Positions 32,156 to 44,086 are shown, counted from the first letter of the stretch. The stretch is 59,301 bases of DNA from Actinomortierella ambigua (GCA_016098155.1 JAAAJB010000159.1:1-59301); one strand, 5' to 3'. Program-made: numbers and translations. The notes: generated by a model not told the origin, from the letters alone.

Positions 32156-33554
32156 TTACATGCCTTCGATACGGATAGGAGACTCGAGGGTGGTGGTAGG
32201 GACAAGCTCTGATGGCTTGGGCATCTTGCTAGACTTTGCAAACTTTTTCCGGCAAGCCGCCAAGTCATTTGTTTGAATCAGCATAAACAGGGCCTGTGTT
32301 GTATGGCCCATGAGATAGGCGAAGAGATCCTACGATGACAATATTCCAACAGAAGACAAAAAAAATGCCTAGTCAGGAGAAAGAACCAAAAAAAAAGGAT
32401 AACGACGACAATAGCACCACCAGTAACAACGACAACTGTAAATAAATAAAGGCATATTTTTACCATCTCACGCTTCTCAGTCGAGAAGGGACCCAGCACC
32501 CACTGCGGGATCGTGACAGCCGAGCCCGAGGCCGGCTTGCCAACGCCGAGACGGAAGCGGATGAACTGCGTGGTCTTGAGCTCGGTTGCGATGCTCTCCT
32601 GGCCCTTTTGGCCTGCCAGACTCTTGAGGTCGCCGCCGTCCTGGATCGTCAGCGACCCTTGCAAGGTGTTGATGTCGTCCGAGATCACGAGGACCTGCCG
32701 CTTGATGTCTGTGATCCCATACTCTTGCACAAGCTTCGCCACGGACTTGCCAGAATCGTTCATGTAGGTGAGTGGCTTGGCTAGCACAATGCGGAGTGAA
32801 TTCTGGATTGTGTGTGTGTGTGTGTGTGTGTTGTTTTGTTGTTGTTTTGTTGGTTGGTGGGCAGGTTGAATGTCGTAAAAATGAAACGAAGACGAGCCAA
32901 CGCATAAAAGAGAAGGCAAAGGATGTTATCGTTAGTCATACTGGCGACAGAAGGCGAGCTGACAAGTATCCCAGGAAAGATGTGCGGTGATATATGGCAA
33001 CTGCCTACATGATGGAGGGGCAACAAGTACCTTTACGTTGCCCTTCTCGTAGGAGAACACCACATCGTGTACATCCGCTGGAGAGTTGAGCAGAGAGAAA
33101 TGGATGCGGACAAAACTATGTTAGAAAGGAACTAGCGGTAGGACCTGGATGCTGAGAAACAGTACAAGAAAACATGATTTTTTTTTCTTACCAGAGAGTC
33201 CCATCCGTCGCTGAAAGACAGGCGGTGTTGGCCACCGTTGATCCATGGCCATGACATTTGCAAGGTAGTCGATGAAAAGGAAGCCAGCTAGGGGAGGGGA
33301 GGCGAATAGAGAGAGTGTTCTATTGGGTAAGCTCTCAGGGTACAATTGGTGTTTCTTGAAAAACATGTGTATCCAACATTGGCTGCGGTCATTGGTTCAG
33401 CGCTTCTGTATGATCTATGTGGGCCATGTGGAAGCGGTCAGAAAGAGAAGGAGAGATTGAGCGAGGATATACCATTATGGCGCGTCTGAGCGTACTCCTG
33501 GCCAGGGTTGCCGAGGCCTACGACGAGATAATCCACGGGTCTTGTAGTGTTCAT
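32156..33554 (-). CDS. PTH1: Peptidyl-tRNA hydrolase (Pth1 family), active-site loop altered
   Basis: Five exons are inferred: 33554-33473, 33287-33192, 33077-33031, 32802-32464 and 32329-32156; 245 aa. The start reads VDYLVVGLGNPGQEYAQTRHN, with the Asn and catalytic His of bacterial Pth in place; then FLFIDYLA, LAKPLTYMNDSG (substrate Asn), SDDINTLQG (Asp) and RFRLGVGKP, all in family order. Pth enzymes release tRNA from peptidyl-tRNA that drops off ribosomes. The loop that should read GHNGLxSI reads AGQKGQESI, so the His and Asn next to the active site are replaced by Gln and Lys. Activity may be reduced or changed. The fourth exon follows directly after a (CA)n run that stands in for the polypyrimidine tract. 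Divergent from CDK10. Confidence 0.82.
32810..32831. repeat. (GT)n microsatellite at a splice acceptor
   Basis: Eleven GT units on the plus strand, reading (AC)n on the coding strand, six bases upstream of the acceptor of Pth exon 4. Confidence 0.85.
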
Positions 33555-34059
33555 GCTGTTTCTATGTTGTCACTTGGAATGAGAGTGCATGAACGCGAAG
33601 TTTATGTAAAGTTTTGAAAGTGGTGAGAGAGGAGAAATTTACTCCAACAGCCACAGAGGCCAGGGGGTGTATGTGGTGGGGGTGAGCAAAAAAAGACCGC
33701 TGCCGCTCTTGGACTTTTTTTTTTTCTTTCTCTCTCTTCACTTTCCAACTTGCTCCATTGAAGTTGGCAGCATTCATTCAGCGTGCGCAGAAGACACCAA
33801 TCAGGACAGCCAGGTAGGTAACAAGGACCATCACTCACTCAGGGACACTCCATGTCTGGCTCTTCACCATGCAACATGCCCAAATTGGATCTGATCACAC
33901 TACTTACCCCCCTTGACTCTTTTCTCACGCCCTTTCCCTTCTGTAGCCCTGTTTTGTGCGTGTGTGTGAGCGTCTGCCCCTATAAGCCTTCTTGCCCCGT
34001 ATCATTCTTCTTATTTTATTCAGCAACCGTAGCAGAGGATTGTGTGGAGAAACTCGACC
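33555..34059. promoter_or_regulatory. Shared divergent upstream region of the Pth and CDK10 genes
   Basis: 505 bases between two divergent starts, with T-runs around 33716-33730 and a pyrimidine-rich leader at 33900-34025 before the CDK start. No gene is seen. Confidence 0.4.
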
Positions 34060-36471
34060 ATGTCGAGTGAAGCAAGCCAAGAGACCGAGATCCTTATGAA
34101 CATGTCACACCGCCACGATGATCTGACAAAAACATCAACATCAACAGCTACAGCTGCTTCTGTGCCTGGAGCCGAATCCTCCTCCAGCTCCCGGGAGCAC
34201 AGGGACTCTTCCTTCTTGGACAAGGAACACAACTCTTGGCCGTCGCCTTCGATGAGACGGAGGCGCTCTTCGACCGAACCCACCACAGATGCAAGAGACC
34301 AGGACAACAGGGATGCAAGGCGGCGATCCGAGCAAGTTGGCGAAGGCTCTGGTGCGGAAGATCGCCAAAAGGGCAACAGGAGCAGCGGAGGTGGAGGAGG
34401 AGGAGGAGAGGTAGGAAACGAGGCCACAGATCGATCGCGTGGGAAGTCAAGTGGCAGAGACGATCAACGCAGGAGGAGTGCAGGCAGTGACTTGACTCAT
34501 CCACAACGACGACCACACCAACAACAACAAGAACAACAACAGCCACAGCAATATCAACAACCGCAACGGCGTTCGAGTCAAAGTGAAAGCACTGAGCGAC
34601 GCGGGGCGTCAGACCGCCGTGAAAGCAGGGACACTAGCCATCGTGCAGGCCACGATGGCCCAGGGCCACGTTCGCAAGATGGAAAACATTCCCAACAGCA
34701 ACAACAACATCAACAACAACAGCGGCAACAACACCAACACCAACAACAGTATAGTGAGGATCGTCGCCTTTCAAACATTCGACAAGACACAAATGAGACG
34801 GCCAAGGAGCCGCAGAGGAAACCGTCGCAAAAGGGACAGAGACAGTCGAGCAAACAGCCACAGCATCATGGCCCGCCCGATTCATCATCGTCCACTCGGC
34901 CACAGCGCCATGAGGTCACTGGATCATCATCAGCAGCAGCAACAGCAACAGCAGCAGCACCCCCACCGCCAGCGACTGGGACACAAGGGTCATCGAGCAT
35001 CCTGACGAAGCCGGATCCATACAGTCTACTGTCGATCACGGGCAAGATGGGGGTCCTGGATCCAAAGAAAGCGTTTGTTGGACAGTCTCGCGTGGTCGAT
35101 GATTTTGAAAAGTTGAACAAGGTTGGCGAGGGAACCTATGGTGTTGTCTAGTAAGTACTGTGTGTGCGTGTGTTGTTTGCGTGTCTTGGTGGCAAAATTG
35201 TCATGAGGGAATATTTTATTTTGTCGCTGCTAACACCACCCCTTCCCGCTGTCCAAATTCTTTTCCGTCTCTCTTTGATAGTCGAGCGCGAGACAAAAAA
35301 ACAAAGGAGATCGTGGCGTTGAAGCGTGTGCGGATGGAGCGCGAAAGCGATGGGTTACCGATATCGTCGCTGCGAGAGATCAAGTTGCTCAAGACGCTGA
35401 GACATGAGAATGTGGTCCTTGTCAAGGAAGTGGCCGTGGGAAATGATCTGGACCAGATCTTCCTAGTTATGGAGTATTGTGAGCAGGACATGGCTACTTT
35501 GTTGGACAGTATCAAGACGCGGTACGAGCCCTCAGAAGGTAAACTTTTGCTCATCTTTTCTTTGTCCTGGCAATGTACGAAATGGATTGCTGCTTCTATC
35601 TTGCTAACTAGAACGCATGGTCACTTAAAAAATAGTCAAATGCTTGATGTACCAACTACTGAAGGGAATCGAGTACTGCCACGACCGCTTTGTGATCCAT
35701 CGTGATCTCAAAATGTCCAACCTCCTGCTCAACTCCAAAGGAATCTTGAAGATTGCAGATTTCGGACTGGCGAGAATGTATGGAACACCCACTCGACCTA
35801 TGACCCCAAAAGTCGTGACCCTGTGGTACCGTGCACCAGAGTTGCTCTTTGGCGATCCCAACTACACGACAGCGGTGGACATGTGGTCGGCAGGATGTAT
35901 CTTTGGTGAGCTTCTCCAGCATTCGCCCTTGCTGCCCGGCAAGGTGGAGAAGCAGCAAGTGGAATTAATCATTGACATGCTGGGTACCCCTCACGAAAGG
36001 GTATGGCAAGGCTTCAACAAACTACCATTGTCGACCGTCAAATTGCCGGAGCAGCGACTCAACAACCTCAAGATCAAGTTTTCCAACATCTCCGATGCCG
36101 CACTGTCGTTGCTCAATGGACTGCTGACCTATGACCCCAAAAGACGCTTGACCGTCAAGCAAGCTCTTGCTCACCCGTATTTTATCGAATTACCCCATGC
36201 CAAACACCCATCGATGCTGCCGACATACCCCGAGATCCGCAACATGAAGGCGGAAGAGAGCCAAGGCTCGCATTCACATAGTCGAGGCGGAGGGGGAGGA
36301 GGAGCAGCAGGAGGAGGAGGTGGTGGTGGTGGTGGTGGTGGTGGTGCAGGACGCGATCGGCGAGACGATAGCAGCCGAAAGCGACCAGCTCCGCAAGACG
36401 ACAGAGGTGGAGGGCGAGGTGGTGGTGGTGGTGGAGCTGGCGACCGGACACAACAAAAGCGTGTCAAGTAG
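34060..36471 (+). CDS. CDK10: Cyclin-dependent kinase 10-type kinase
   Basis: Three exons are inferred: 34060-35150, 35282-35538 and 35636-36471; 727 aa. The first ~340 residues are disordered, rich in Ser, Arg, Gln and His. The kinase domain then starts DDFEKLNKVGEGTYGVVYRAR and has VALKRVRM (ATP lysine), the PISSLRE helix (CDK10/11 group), VMEYCEQDMATLL, HRDLKMSNLL, the DFG of IADFGLARMYG, TPKVVTLWYRAPE (activation Thr) and GFNKLPL. The GYCEQDL-like hinge and FxKLPL words point to CDK10 rather than CDK11. The C-terminus is Gly-rich, then Arg-rich and ends KRVK. CDK10 pairs with cyclin M in animals; nuclear roles in transcription and the G2/M phase are known. The fungal role is inferred. The ATG at 34060 is used because the upstream frame has no ATG. 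Confidence 0.87.
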
Positions 36472-36666
36472 AACGGCTGGCAAATAAAACTCTACTATTT
36501 GACTTTTTCGGGGTTTCACTTTTGCAATGCATTTCTTCCTTCCACCAGTACCCAACTCGCACACCCGATGCAGACATCCGATCGACACCATGGCCAGGAC
36601 TGGGAGTCCATTGGCTGCCTCCTGATGCTGGCATTGGGAACCATACATGGACATCAACGACTGAAC

Positions 36667-38829
36667 ATGAGCCGAGTGCGAGCCGTCATGAGCGACGCGC
36701 TCTCCCCACGTGCTTCCCATCCACAGCAGCTCGGACGTCGCGCCTTCTCCCGCTCACCCTTGGCACCGTCCCCCTTTGGCCTACAGCGGGCTTTTTACAG
36801 CAACTCGGCAGCAAGACAAAGCAACCTGTCGGGCCGGTTGCGACGAGGCAAGGGAGGTGGCAGCAACATGCTTGGACAGGAGCAGCGACAAGGACAGAAA
36901 CACAGAGAGTCATCACGCTCCAGCAAATCGACCCATCCTCTTTTCCAAGATCTTCAAAAGCAGCAACAACAGCAGCAGCAGAAGCAGCAGCAGCAACAGC
37001 AGCAACGACCTACACCTTTGCCGGGAAACCTCACGCAGAGCGTTGATTCCCGGATCAAGCCTCGAAAGGATATTGCAGCAACATCGACCGCCGGAGCTAA
37101 CTCTGGATCCCCCCTTCATGCCAAGGACGCCACCAAAGCCCGCCTGCGCCAGGAGACTCCTGCACACCAGGCCTACACACACTCAACAAACGATCCAATG
37201 AGAAGGAGTCGCATCCTCGCTGCTGGGGGGTATACAACACCGCACGATTATTTATCAGCACCGCCACCACCACCACCACAGGAGGATGCTCTCGAACAAA
37301 GCTCCCCATCCCCACCTGGATTCATGGGTTTACATGGCTCGACGTCGTCGTCGTCGTTTAGTACCTGTCGGACACCTGCGCAGTTGCGAAGAGCCATCCA
37401 TCATTTTCTGGCCTCGCACCCTCAGCCAAGCAGCCAACACTTGGTCGAGATGCTGCAGACCTGTGTCCTGCTAGGTCAGATGGCGTCTTCCACCACAGAC
37501 CCTCACCGACGAGGAGCTATAGGAGGGCTGACTCGGGTACCCGAGAGCGATGATACCAGTAGCAGCAGCAGCAATAACAGCAGCAACAGCAACAGCGATG
37601 GCCTCGATTTGCTTTCGAACGCTCTCTTAGACTCGATCTATCATTCGCTAGGCTTCTCGTCGGACGAGGTCTTTGAGCTGGCGACCTGGATCTATCAGCG
37701 AGGTTGGGAACAGGATCGTCAGATCACACCGATGGGCAAATCTGGAGCTATCAACACCGCTACGGATCGCCATGGATCGACAACTCTGGCCATGCGACCG
37801 ACACCCTCTGTGGCCGTCATGAACTGCTACCTTCGAGTATGCAGTACGACCCACCACGTTGACCGGGCGATCGAAATGTTTGACGACCGAGAGCGTCTGC
37901 TCAAGGATGTCAAACCCGACGTTAGTCTCTTCGCCCACTGGCTTTGGGTGTTGGCCAACGAGGCACCCTCCTCCTCCACCCACTCCTCTTCTTCGTCAGC
38001 ATCATCACCATCATCTTTGTCATCGACTCCTTTGAGGATGGATGCCAAAGCACAGGAAATCATCCGGGTCGCCAGCAGGTCGCTTGCCCATCAAGCTCGG
38101 TACCCTTACTGGATCAAGATGCTCCTCGGCGCCATGATTGGCGGCACGGTTGGCAAGTTTACGACACTGGGCTTGATGGCATTACCCATCCATACAAGAG
38201 GAGGAGGAGGAGGAGAGGTAGGACAGAAAGTTGGTGTGGACATGGCTGAGGGCGGACCTTATGGGCTGTCGACATCAACCACCGCCGCCGCGGAGGAAGC
38301 CATGGAGGCTGCTTCGCACATCGGGTCGTCCCTTTCCGTGGACGGTATCCTACATGCTCTCGCGAGCCCGGAGGTGGCGACGACGGCTGGACTGGCGACC
38401 TTTGCATTGAGCTTTGGGCTGTTTTTGATTCGTGACACGACGACCAGTGCTGCCATTTCTCCGATGACCATGGTGCGTAACACTCACCATACGCCATTAT
38501 CAGGATCAGACCTACACAAGAGATCTGCTGTGGTGGCGGACGTAGATGTTCAAGACGAGGAAAGGGAGAGAGGAGGAGGAGGAGGCGAAGGAAGAGGAGA
38601 AGAATTGGGGACGACGACCTTGGGCGACCGCGGGGAAGACGATGACGATGACGAAGATGGCCCGGAACAGATTCTGGATAGACTACAACAGGTTCAGCAG
38701 CTCCCGAGGGCGCAGTTCGCGGGACCATACTTTTTCCAGGACCTGGTATCGACCGATGAGGAGGCTTTGAGGCGATACTTGGAAGAGCAGTACCAGAATC
38801 TCAAGAAGGTGTTGGGCAAGGAGAAGTAG
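36667..38829 (+). CDS. Mitochondrial PPR-like protein of unknown role
   Basis: A single exon, 720 aa from ATG 36667. The N-terminus is a strong mitochondrial presequence (LGRRAFSRSPLAPSPFGLQRAFYSNSAARQ). A Gln-rich tract (~100-115) and a disordered, Ser-rich region follow. Helical pairs near residues 230-430 include AVMNCYLRVCSTTHHVDRAI followed by MFDDRERLLKDVKPDVSLF, which reads like one or two pentatricopeptide repeats. Two hydrophobic stretches follow (IKMLLGAMIGGTVGK and TAGLATFALSFGLFLI), suggesting membrane attachment, and an acidic C-terminal coiled coil ends the protein. It lies 195 bp after the CDK10 stop on the same strand. PPR proteins bind organellar RNA; that role is a guess here because few repeats are seen. 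An upstream Met in frame (~36568) is possible. Confidence 0.65.
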   Translation: MSRVRAVMSDALSPRASHPQQLGRRAFSRSPLAPSPFGLQRAFYSNSAARQSNLSGRLRRGKGGGSNMLGQEQRQGQKHRESSRSSKSTHPLFQDLQKQQQQQQQKQQQQQQQRPTPLPGNLTQSVDSRIKPRKDIAATSTAGANSGSPLHAKDATKARLRQETPAHQAYTHSTNDPMRRSRILAAGGYTTPHDYLSAPPPPPPQEDALEQSSPSPPGFMGLHGSTSSSSFSTCRTPAQLRRAIHHFLASHPQPSSQHLVEMLQTCVLLGQMASSTTDPHRRGAIGGLTRVPESDDTSSSSSNNSSNSNSDGLDLLSNALLDSIYHSLGFSSDEVFELATWIYQRGWEQDRQITPMGKSGAINTATDRHGSTTLAMRPTPSVAVMNCYLRVCSTTHHVDRAIEMFDDRERLLKDVKPDVSLFAHWLWVLANEAPSSSTHSSSSSASSPSSLSSTPLRMDAKAQEIIRVASRSLAHQARYPYWIKMLLGAMIGGTVGKFTTLGLMALPIHTRGGGGGEVGQKVGVDMAEGGPYGLSTSTTAAAEEAMEAASHIGSSLSVDGILHALASPEVATTAGLATFALSFGLFLIRDTTTSAAISPMTMVRNTHHTPLSGSDLHKRSAVVADVDVQDEERERGGGGGEGRGEELGTTTLGDRGEDDDDDEDGPEQILDRLQQVQQLPRAQFAGPYFFQDLVSTDEEALRRYLEEQYQNLKKVLGKEK

Positions 38830-39532
38830 AATGTTCTCCCCGGAAATGGGATAACAAGGGTGGCAATCAAAAAGATAATAAATGAGAATAGATCAAGACC
38901 GCGCTAGGTTTCCTTCAAGCCCAGACTTTTTTTTTTAAAGGGGTCCTCTGTGTGGAAAGCGTGCCCGGTCAGGGAGAGAGAGAGAGAGGAAACAGGGGGG
39001 AGGGAAGAACGCCTACCGATGGCGTGGGCTGCTGAAACGGCCAAGACACACCAATAGTAGTATGGAACATACAAGACCTCACACATTGCAGTAACGGACA
39101 TTATTGTCAGCCGGTTTCTCTGTCACCATTGATCGACAGTAATACAACTTTGATCATTGCGTAGGGCGGCTGTCAATGGCGGTTCAAGCCAAGTAGTCAA
39201 AGACACACCGTGATATGCATGTCACTCCTTCAGGCACCCACTGGTGCATTATTGATGGACCAATCTGAGTCCACAGTGACTACGGGGTGATCTGTAAGAA
39301 CAGCATTGGGTGCGCCCTTGCTGTCAATGCTTCCTTGTTTTTCCTCCCTTTCTTTGCGGCTTTATTGATCTCAACCTGGCTGCTCTAACTAACAAAGGCC
39401 TCCATGGACACTTTTCACTTCATTACTTCCGTCTTTCCATCCTTTTATCTTATTTTCTCCAAGCCTGACCTTTTTTTGCTTAGAGTGGTGTGTTGACCTA
39501 ACCTCTTTTGTAACCCACCCTGTAAACAACAC
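38830..39532. other. Spacer upstream of the MFS gene
   Basis: 703 bases with no gene. The GA run at ~38975-38990 and the pyrimidine-rich stretch at 39340-39470 are the only visible patterns. Confidence 0.4.
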
Positions 39533-42500
39533 ATGTCTTCACACTCTCTCCGTCAGACGGTGGTGCCGTCGACTCGTCCTTCCTCTTCTCCAACCGCCAC
39601 ACCAACTTTTCAGCTCCAGCAAGCAACGGCACAAGACCACTCGTTTACAGCAGATGAAGTAGAGCCGCCACCGCAGCATCGTCAAGAAGGCAGGCAGCTT
39701 CTCACCATCCCTCTGGACGACCATGTGCAACAACCAGCAGATCACAGCTGTAAGAAACTCGTTCGGCGCCTTTTGTTCTCTCTAAACACATGTTCCACCT
39801 ATGCACTAACACTCCCCATTGGACTTCCAATGCAAATAGCTCTCAGTATGCGGATACAAGAAAACTCGTCTCAGACTAGCTCGATCACGCTATCCATGCC
39901 TCTTGAGGACCCCCTCCATGGAGTACCAACGGCAGAGGTGAGCGACAATCTCGATGACGCTCCACAGTCTAGTTATCTCTCCCAGGAGCGCGCACGTCCG
40001 AGCCCAGGCGAGAGCATCTGCTCCGCATCGATAACTAGTCAGTTCTGCTCCAGCCCGACCTGCAACATCCATCCATATTGGGCACCGGCACCAGACGGGT
40101 CGTGCGAACCATACTCCGAGCAGCCTTGGGTGCAGCATTGCTCATGTTGTTGCTACAGCGATGGAGGCGGAGAGTCTGTTGACCAAGACGACAATAATAA
40201 TGACGACGATGACGACAATGACGGCCCGGCTGGGATACTAGAGCAACAGGCCATAGATTACTATAACCATAGCAGTAGCAACCAGAAGCCAGCCTCCTTT
40301 CCATACACCCAATACCTAACAGTTCCTGATCATGCTCACGCAGCAGCGATGCGCTGGCGCGACCGAGTGGCGCCCAGTGATTGCTCTACCCCACGATTAT
40401 CCTCGCTCACCTCCAATCGAACAACAACCTTGACGACGGCCACGACCACGTCGAGCACCGACAATGGAGATTTGTTCCTGTCCCCAGTACTGTCTACAGC
40501 CTCTGACAGTTCATGGGAAGAGACGGAGCATCGCCGTAGCGGGCAAAAGAGACGCTGGTATCATTCCCCGAATCGAGACGGGCGAGGTGGAGGAAAAGAG
40601 ATTGCAACCAGTACCAACCATGAGAGTGGGTCCAGCGGCCATCGTGGTCGTCATCGCCGTCCTAGTCATCGTAGGAAGCCTCCACAGAGACGAGGGACGG
40701 ACGAACGTGGCGGGGTCCAAGGTATCCAGCATGCGCTCCGTATCGGGTTTCTGAGTACGCTCGGCCCCGGGATTCCCGTGACGCCGACGGCGTCGGTGTT
40801 TGGCGAGCAGCTGGCGGATGGCATGTTCAACAAGTCCAATCCCGGTGGATTGTTTGGCTACTCTCCCGAGGAAGAACGACGGCTCGTGCGCAAGATTGAC
40901 TGGCGGTTGATTCCAATCCTCGGTATCTTCTATTCCTTGTCGACATTGAGTATGTTTCTTTTTTTTTTTGGGTGGATGTTGTATCGAATGACTCGTCGAG
41001 TGCTTTACTCAAGGAAAAAATTGTATACTGACCTTTTTTTTTTTTTTTTTTTTTTGGTAATACTACAATTCCCCAATAGATCGCATCAATCTCACGAACG
41101 CTCGTATTTTTGCTTTCGAGAGCGCACTCCACGCTACAAACGAGCAATACACATGGGCGATTACCATTTTTTTCTGTGGGTTTGGCCTTGCGGAAATACC
41201 CTCCATCTTTGCCCTCCTTTACTTTACGCCAAAGGTCTGGTTGCCAATGTCCATGTTTGCCTGGTAAAGGATCCACCACGATACTACATCATGATTGGAA
41301 GCATAGGGCCCTGGTGTGGTAGAAGAGAAAGAGCAATCCGACATTGCTAAACTAACTGACACCTTGATGTGGCTCTATAGGGCAATGGTGACCGCTGCAC
41401 TGGGGTGGATGCGAAGTTATCCGGGTGTCATGGTTCTCCGCTTTCTACTAGGAATGTCTGAAGGTTTGTGCTGACCTTTATATTTTCTTTGATGATTGTT
41501 TATTAGCTCTTCTTCCAAACACAAAAGAATCTAATCCATTGAGAATGATCCTTCATTACCATAGCTGCCTTGATACCAGGTGTCCTCATTTACATCTCCA
41601 TGTTCTACAAGCGAAGCGAACAAACGTTCCGTCTAGCAATACTCGCGCTGTTCAATTCAGCCGCGGGTGCGTTCGGTGGCCTGATCGCAGGGGCGACGGG
41701 GCTCATGCATGGCATGGCCGGGTTGGATGGCTGGCAATGGGTGTTTATTCTCGAGGCGATTCCGACCGCGATCTGTGCTATCGCGGCCTACTTCATCTTG
41801 GCCAGGTCACCAGAGACGGCCCCATGGCTAAACCAGCGTGAGACATCGATTGCCACCTATCGCATGCGCAACGATACCAAGATCAAGGTCAGCAGGACGT
41901 TTTCCAAGAAGACAGTGTTGAGCGCCGTCAAGGATCCGAAAGTGTACATCTTTATGATTATCAACCTCATCCTCACCAGTCTTGGTAATGATGTTTTATT
42001 TTCGAGTCATATTTGAATGTCCAAGGCAAAGGCAAGAAGGTGTTGTTGTTGCTCACACAAACTATTTCTTTTATACATATATCCAATGGTCCTCAAAAAA
42101 AAAAAGTTGCTTCGTCTTTTCCGGTCATGACTCGAGCATGGATGGACGTTGCCAAAGAAACCATAGACAGCCCTTCACTGACCAACAAAAGCGTGACCTC
42201 CTCCACCCATATCCGCCATATGATCAATACGAACTCTCCACCAAACTTGTTTCTTTGGGATCCGTTCTCTCTTCCCGACCCAGAAACCTTTGCATCTCCC
42301 CCAGAGAAGCGGCAAGCCCCTCAGGCTCCATCGTCCAGAACACAGCCGACCAGCACCACGGCCGCCCATCATCCAGCCCGTGCAACTCCACCTCAGTCAA
42401 AGACAAGTTTTGCTAGTATCTCCGCCACGACGACGCCACCAGGCGCTATTGCCACCACCACTACTACTACGACTACTACTACTACTGGCACCGCCACCGA

Positions 42501-43459
42501 TATGACTCTGCCACTGCCACCACCACCATCATCATCATCACCACCCTATGGCACTAACACAGACGATGCGGCAACCGCACTCCCACCACCAGAGCCTAAC
42601 GATCCGACAGAGTCCGGGGTCGATTTTGCGTTCCAGGAAACGACGGTCGGGGCACGGATCCTGGCCCAGCTCATGTCATCGCCGCCCTTTGTTGTCGGCG
42701 GCCTGGTGACGTTTGCCGTGGCCCTGATCGTCGATCGGACACAGCAGCGCGCGTATATGATGCTGGGCCTTGCGCTGGTCACTATCAGTGGTTATTCGTG
42801 TGAACTGGCCACTCCGAATGCCTATGGTATGTGGATGGAGAGGACAGAAGGAAAAGGGGAGAGAGAGAGAAGGAATGGGTAGGGGGGGAGGAAAGAGAGA
42901 GAGAGAGAGATAGAGAGAGAGAGAGATAGAGAGAGAGTTGGTTTCCAACCTCCCCCCTCCTTTCCCCCCTTCCTCCTGAAAGGATAGTGTACCGTGTGCT
43001 GTGTAACTTTCTAACCACAATCTTTCTCTCTCTCTCTCTCTCTCTCTCTCGCTCTCTGTCTGGTATATAGTGAGGTACATAGCGTCGTTCATCATCTACG
43101 CAGGCCAGTCAGCGATGGGGCCCGTTGCGACATCGTGGTTGACGACGAATGTGGGCGGCTACGCGAAGCGAGCGATTGCGGTGGCGATGTTTCAGCTAGC
43201 GGCAAGTCTGGCGGGGATCTTGGGGTCGCAGATCTACCAGGCAAACGATGCGCCACGGTACAGGGTTGGGCATGGCGTGAATATCAGCATGTTGGTCGCG
43301 TTGATGGCCTGTACGATCTTGCAACGGTGGCGATTGCGTCGTGAGAACCATCGGCGGGACTACTCGGTCGCGTTTGGGCTGAACCCGATCCGCGGTCTGA
43401 ATAAGGTCGAGATTCGGGATTTGGGCGACCAGCACCCCGCCTACCGCTATACCGTCTGA
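39533..43459 (+). CDS. MFS transporter (anion:cation symporter-like) with extra N-terminal and loop regions
   Basis: Seven exons are inferred: 39533-39749, 39840-40949, 41080-41263, 41381-41463, 41565-41984, ~42026/42108-42826 and 43071-43459; all joins except the start of exon 6 are certain in phase. The first ~430 residues are hydrophilic, Cys- and Ser-rich (SQFCSSPTC, HCSCCCYSD), with no membrane segment. The transporter then starts IDWRLIPILGIFYSLS, with NRINLTNARIF (motif after TM1), FLLGMSEAALIPGVL (TM4-5) and HGMAGLDGWQWVFILEA (TM6). This is the allantoate/pantothenate-type (Dal5-like) group. Between TM7 (MIINLILTSL) and FQETTVGARILAQL (TM8 side) lie ~150-200 residues of Pro/Thr-rich sequence instead of the usual FLPTI-type half-helix. 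TM9-12 follow normally to QHPAYRYTV. The substrate is unknown. Confidence 0.68.
42888..42930. repeat. GA microsatellite in the last MFS intron
   Basis: Several (GA)n blocks lie in intron 42827-43070, and a (TC)n block at 43027-43051 near its acceptor mirrors them. They could pair as a hairpin in the pre-mRNA. Confidence 0.7.
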
Positions 43460-43669
43460 ACATGCACAATAATAAAAAAAAAAAATTACGCCCCCTCTCT
43501 TCTCCTCTTAAGACATGCATGAGTGGTTCCATCCTCCTTGTCCTATCATCCATAGATCCATAGACCTTTTCCCTTCGCCACCTGGTTCTCTTCCCTCTTT
43601 TGTTGTTGTTGTTGCTGTCGTTGCAGTGCGGGAATGGCACATGCTTTCGCGCCGAACTTTGCGGGAGGG

Positions 43670-43700
<31 letters not shown>

Positions 43701-44086
43701 TAGCGAGAGGAGGGAGGAAGAGAGTCGGCATGTACCACCTCTGTACAGGAATTTGCCCAAGTGATTGGTTCAACAGACAGTTGCCGGGCTTGGCTGGTGC
43801 TGCAGACACACATACAAATACACCTGTTGTCATTTATGGGGGGTGAAGTGCACTGCAATGCATCAGTCCATCGCGACCGTTAGGGCCCAGTCGTCGTCGT
43901 AGAACCATAAAAACACAACGAAAAGGGCCAACAGAATCTTTTTTTCTCTTAACAGACATCCACACTCTCTGCGCACTCCTCTTTTCCTGAATCTCATCTT
44001 TCAACGTCTTTTCCCTCTACTCTTTTTTTTTTCCCACACACGCACACACACATCCAACCCTTTCTCACTCCCTTTCTTTCTCTCCA
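43460..44086. other. Spacer with GA repeat upstream of the CoA-binding gene
   Basis: 627 bases with an A-run after the MFS stop, a GA-run at 43675-43700, and a pyrimidine-rich leader ending in CA repeats just before the CoA-binding start. No gene is seen. Confidence 0.4.

Noticed and set aside
33084..33110. Alternative Pth exon 3 acceptor (AACATAG)
   Set aside because: It puts a stop in frame; the acceptor at 33078 keeps the frame and gives ADVHDVVFSYEKG.
41060..41350. Early stop frames between MFS exons, read as a broken gene
   Set aside because: The stops lie in introns; splicing restores an intact transporter through TM1-6, so this part is not a pseudogene.
42838..43051. CRISPR-like or tandem repeat array in the MFS intron
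   Set aside because: The repeats are simple GA/TC microsatellites with no unique spacers.
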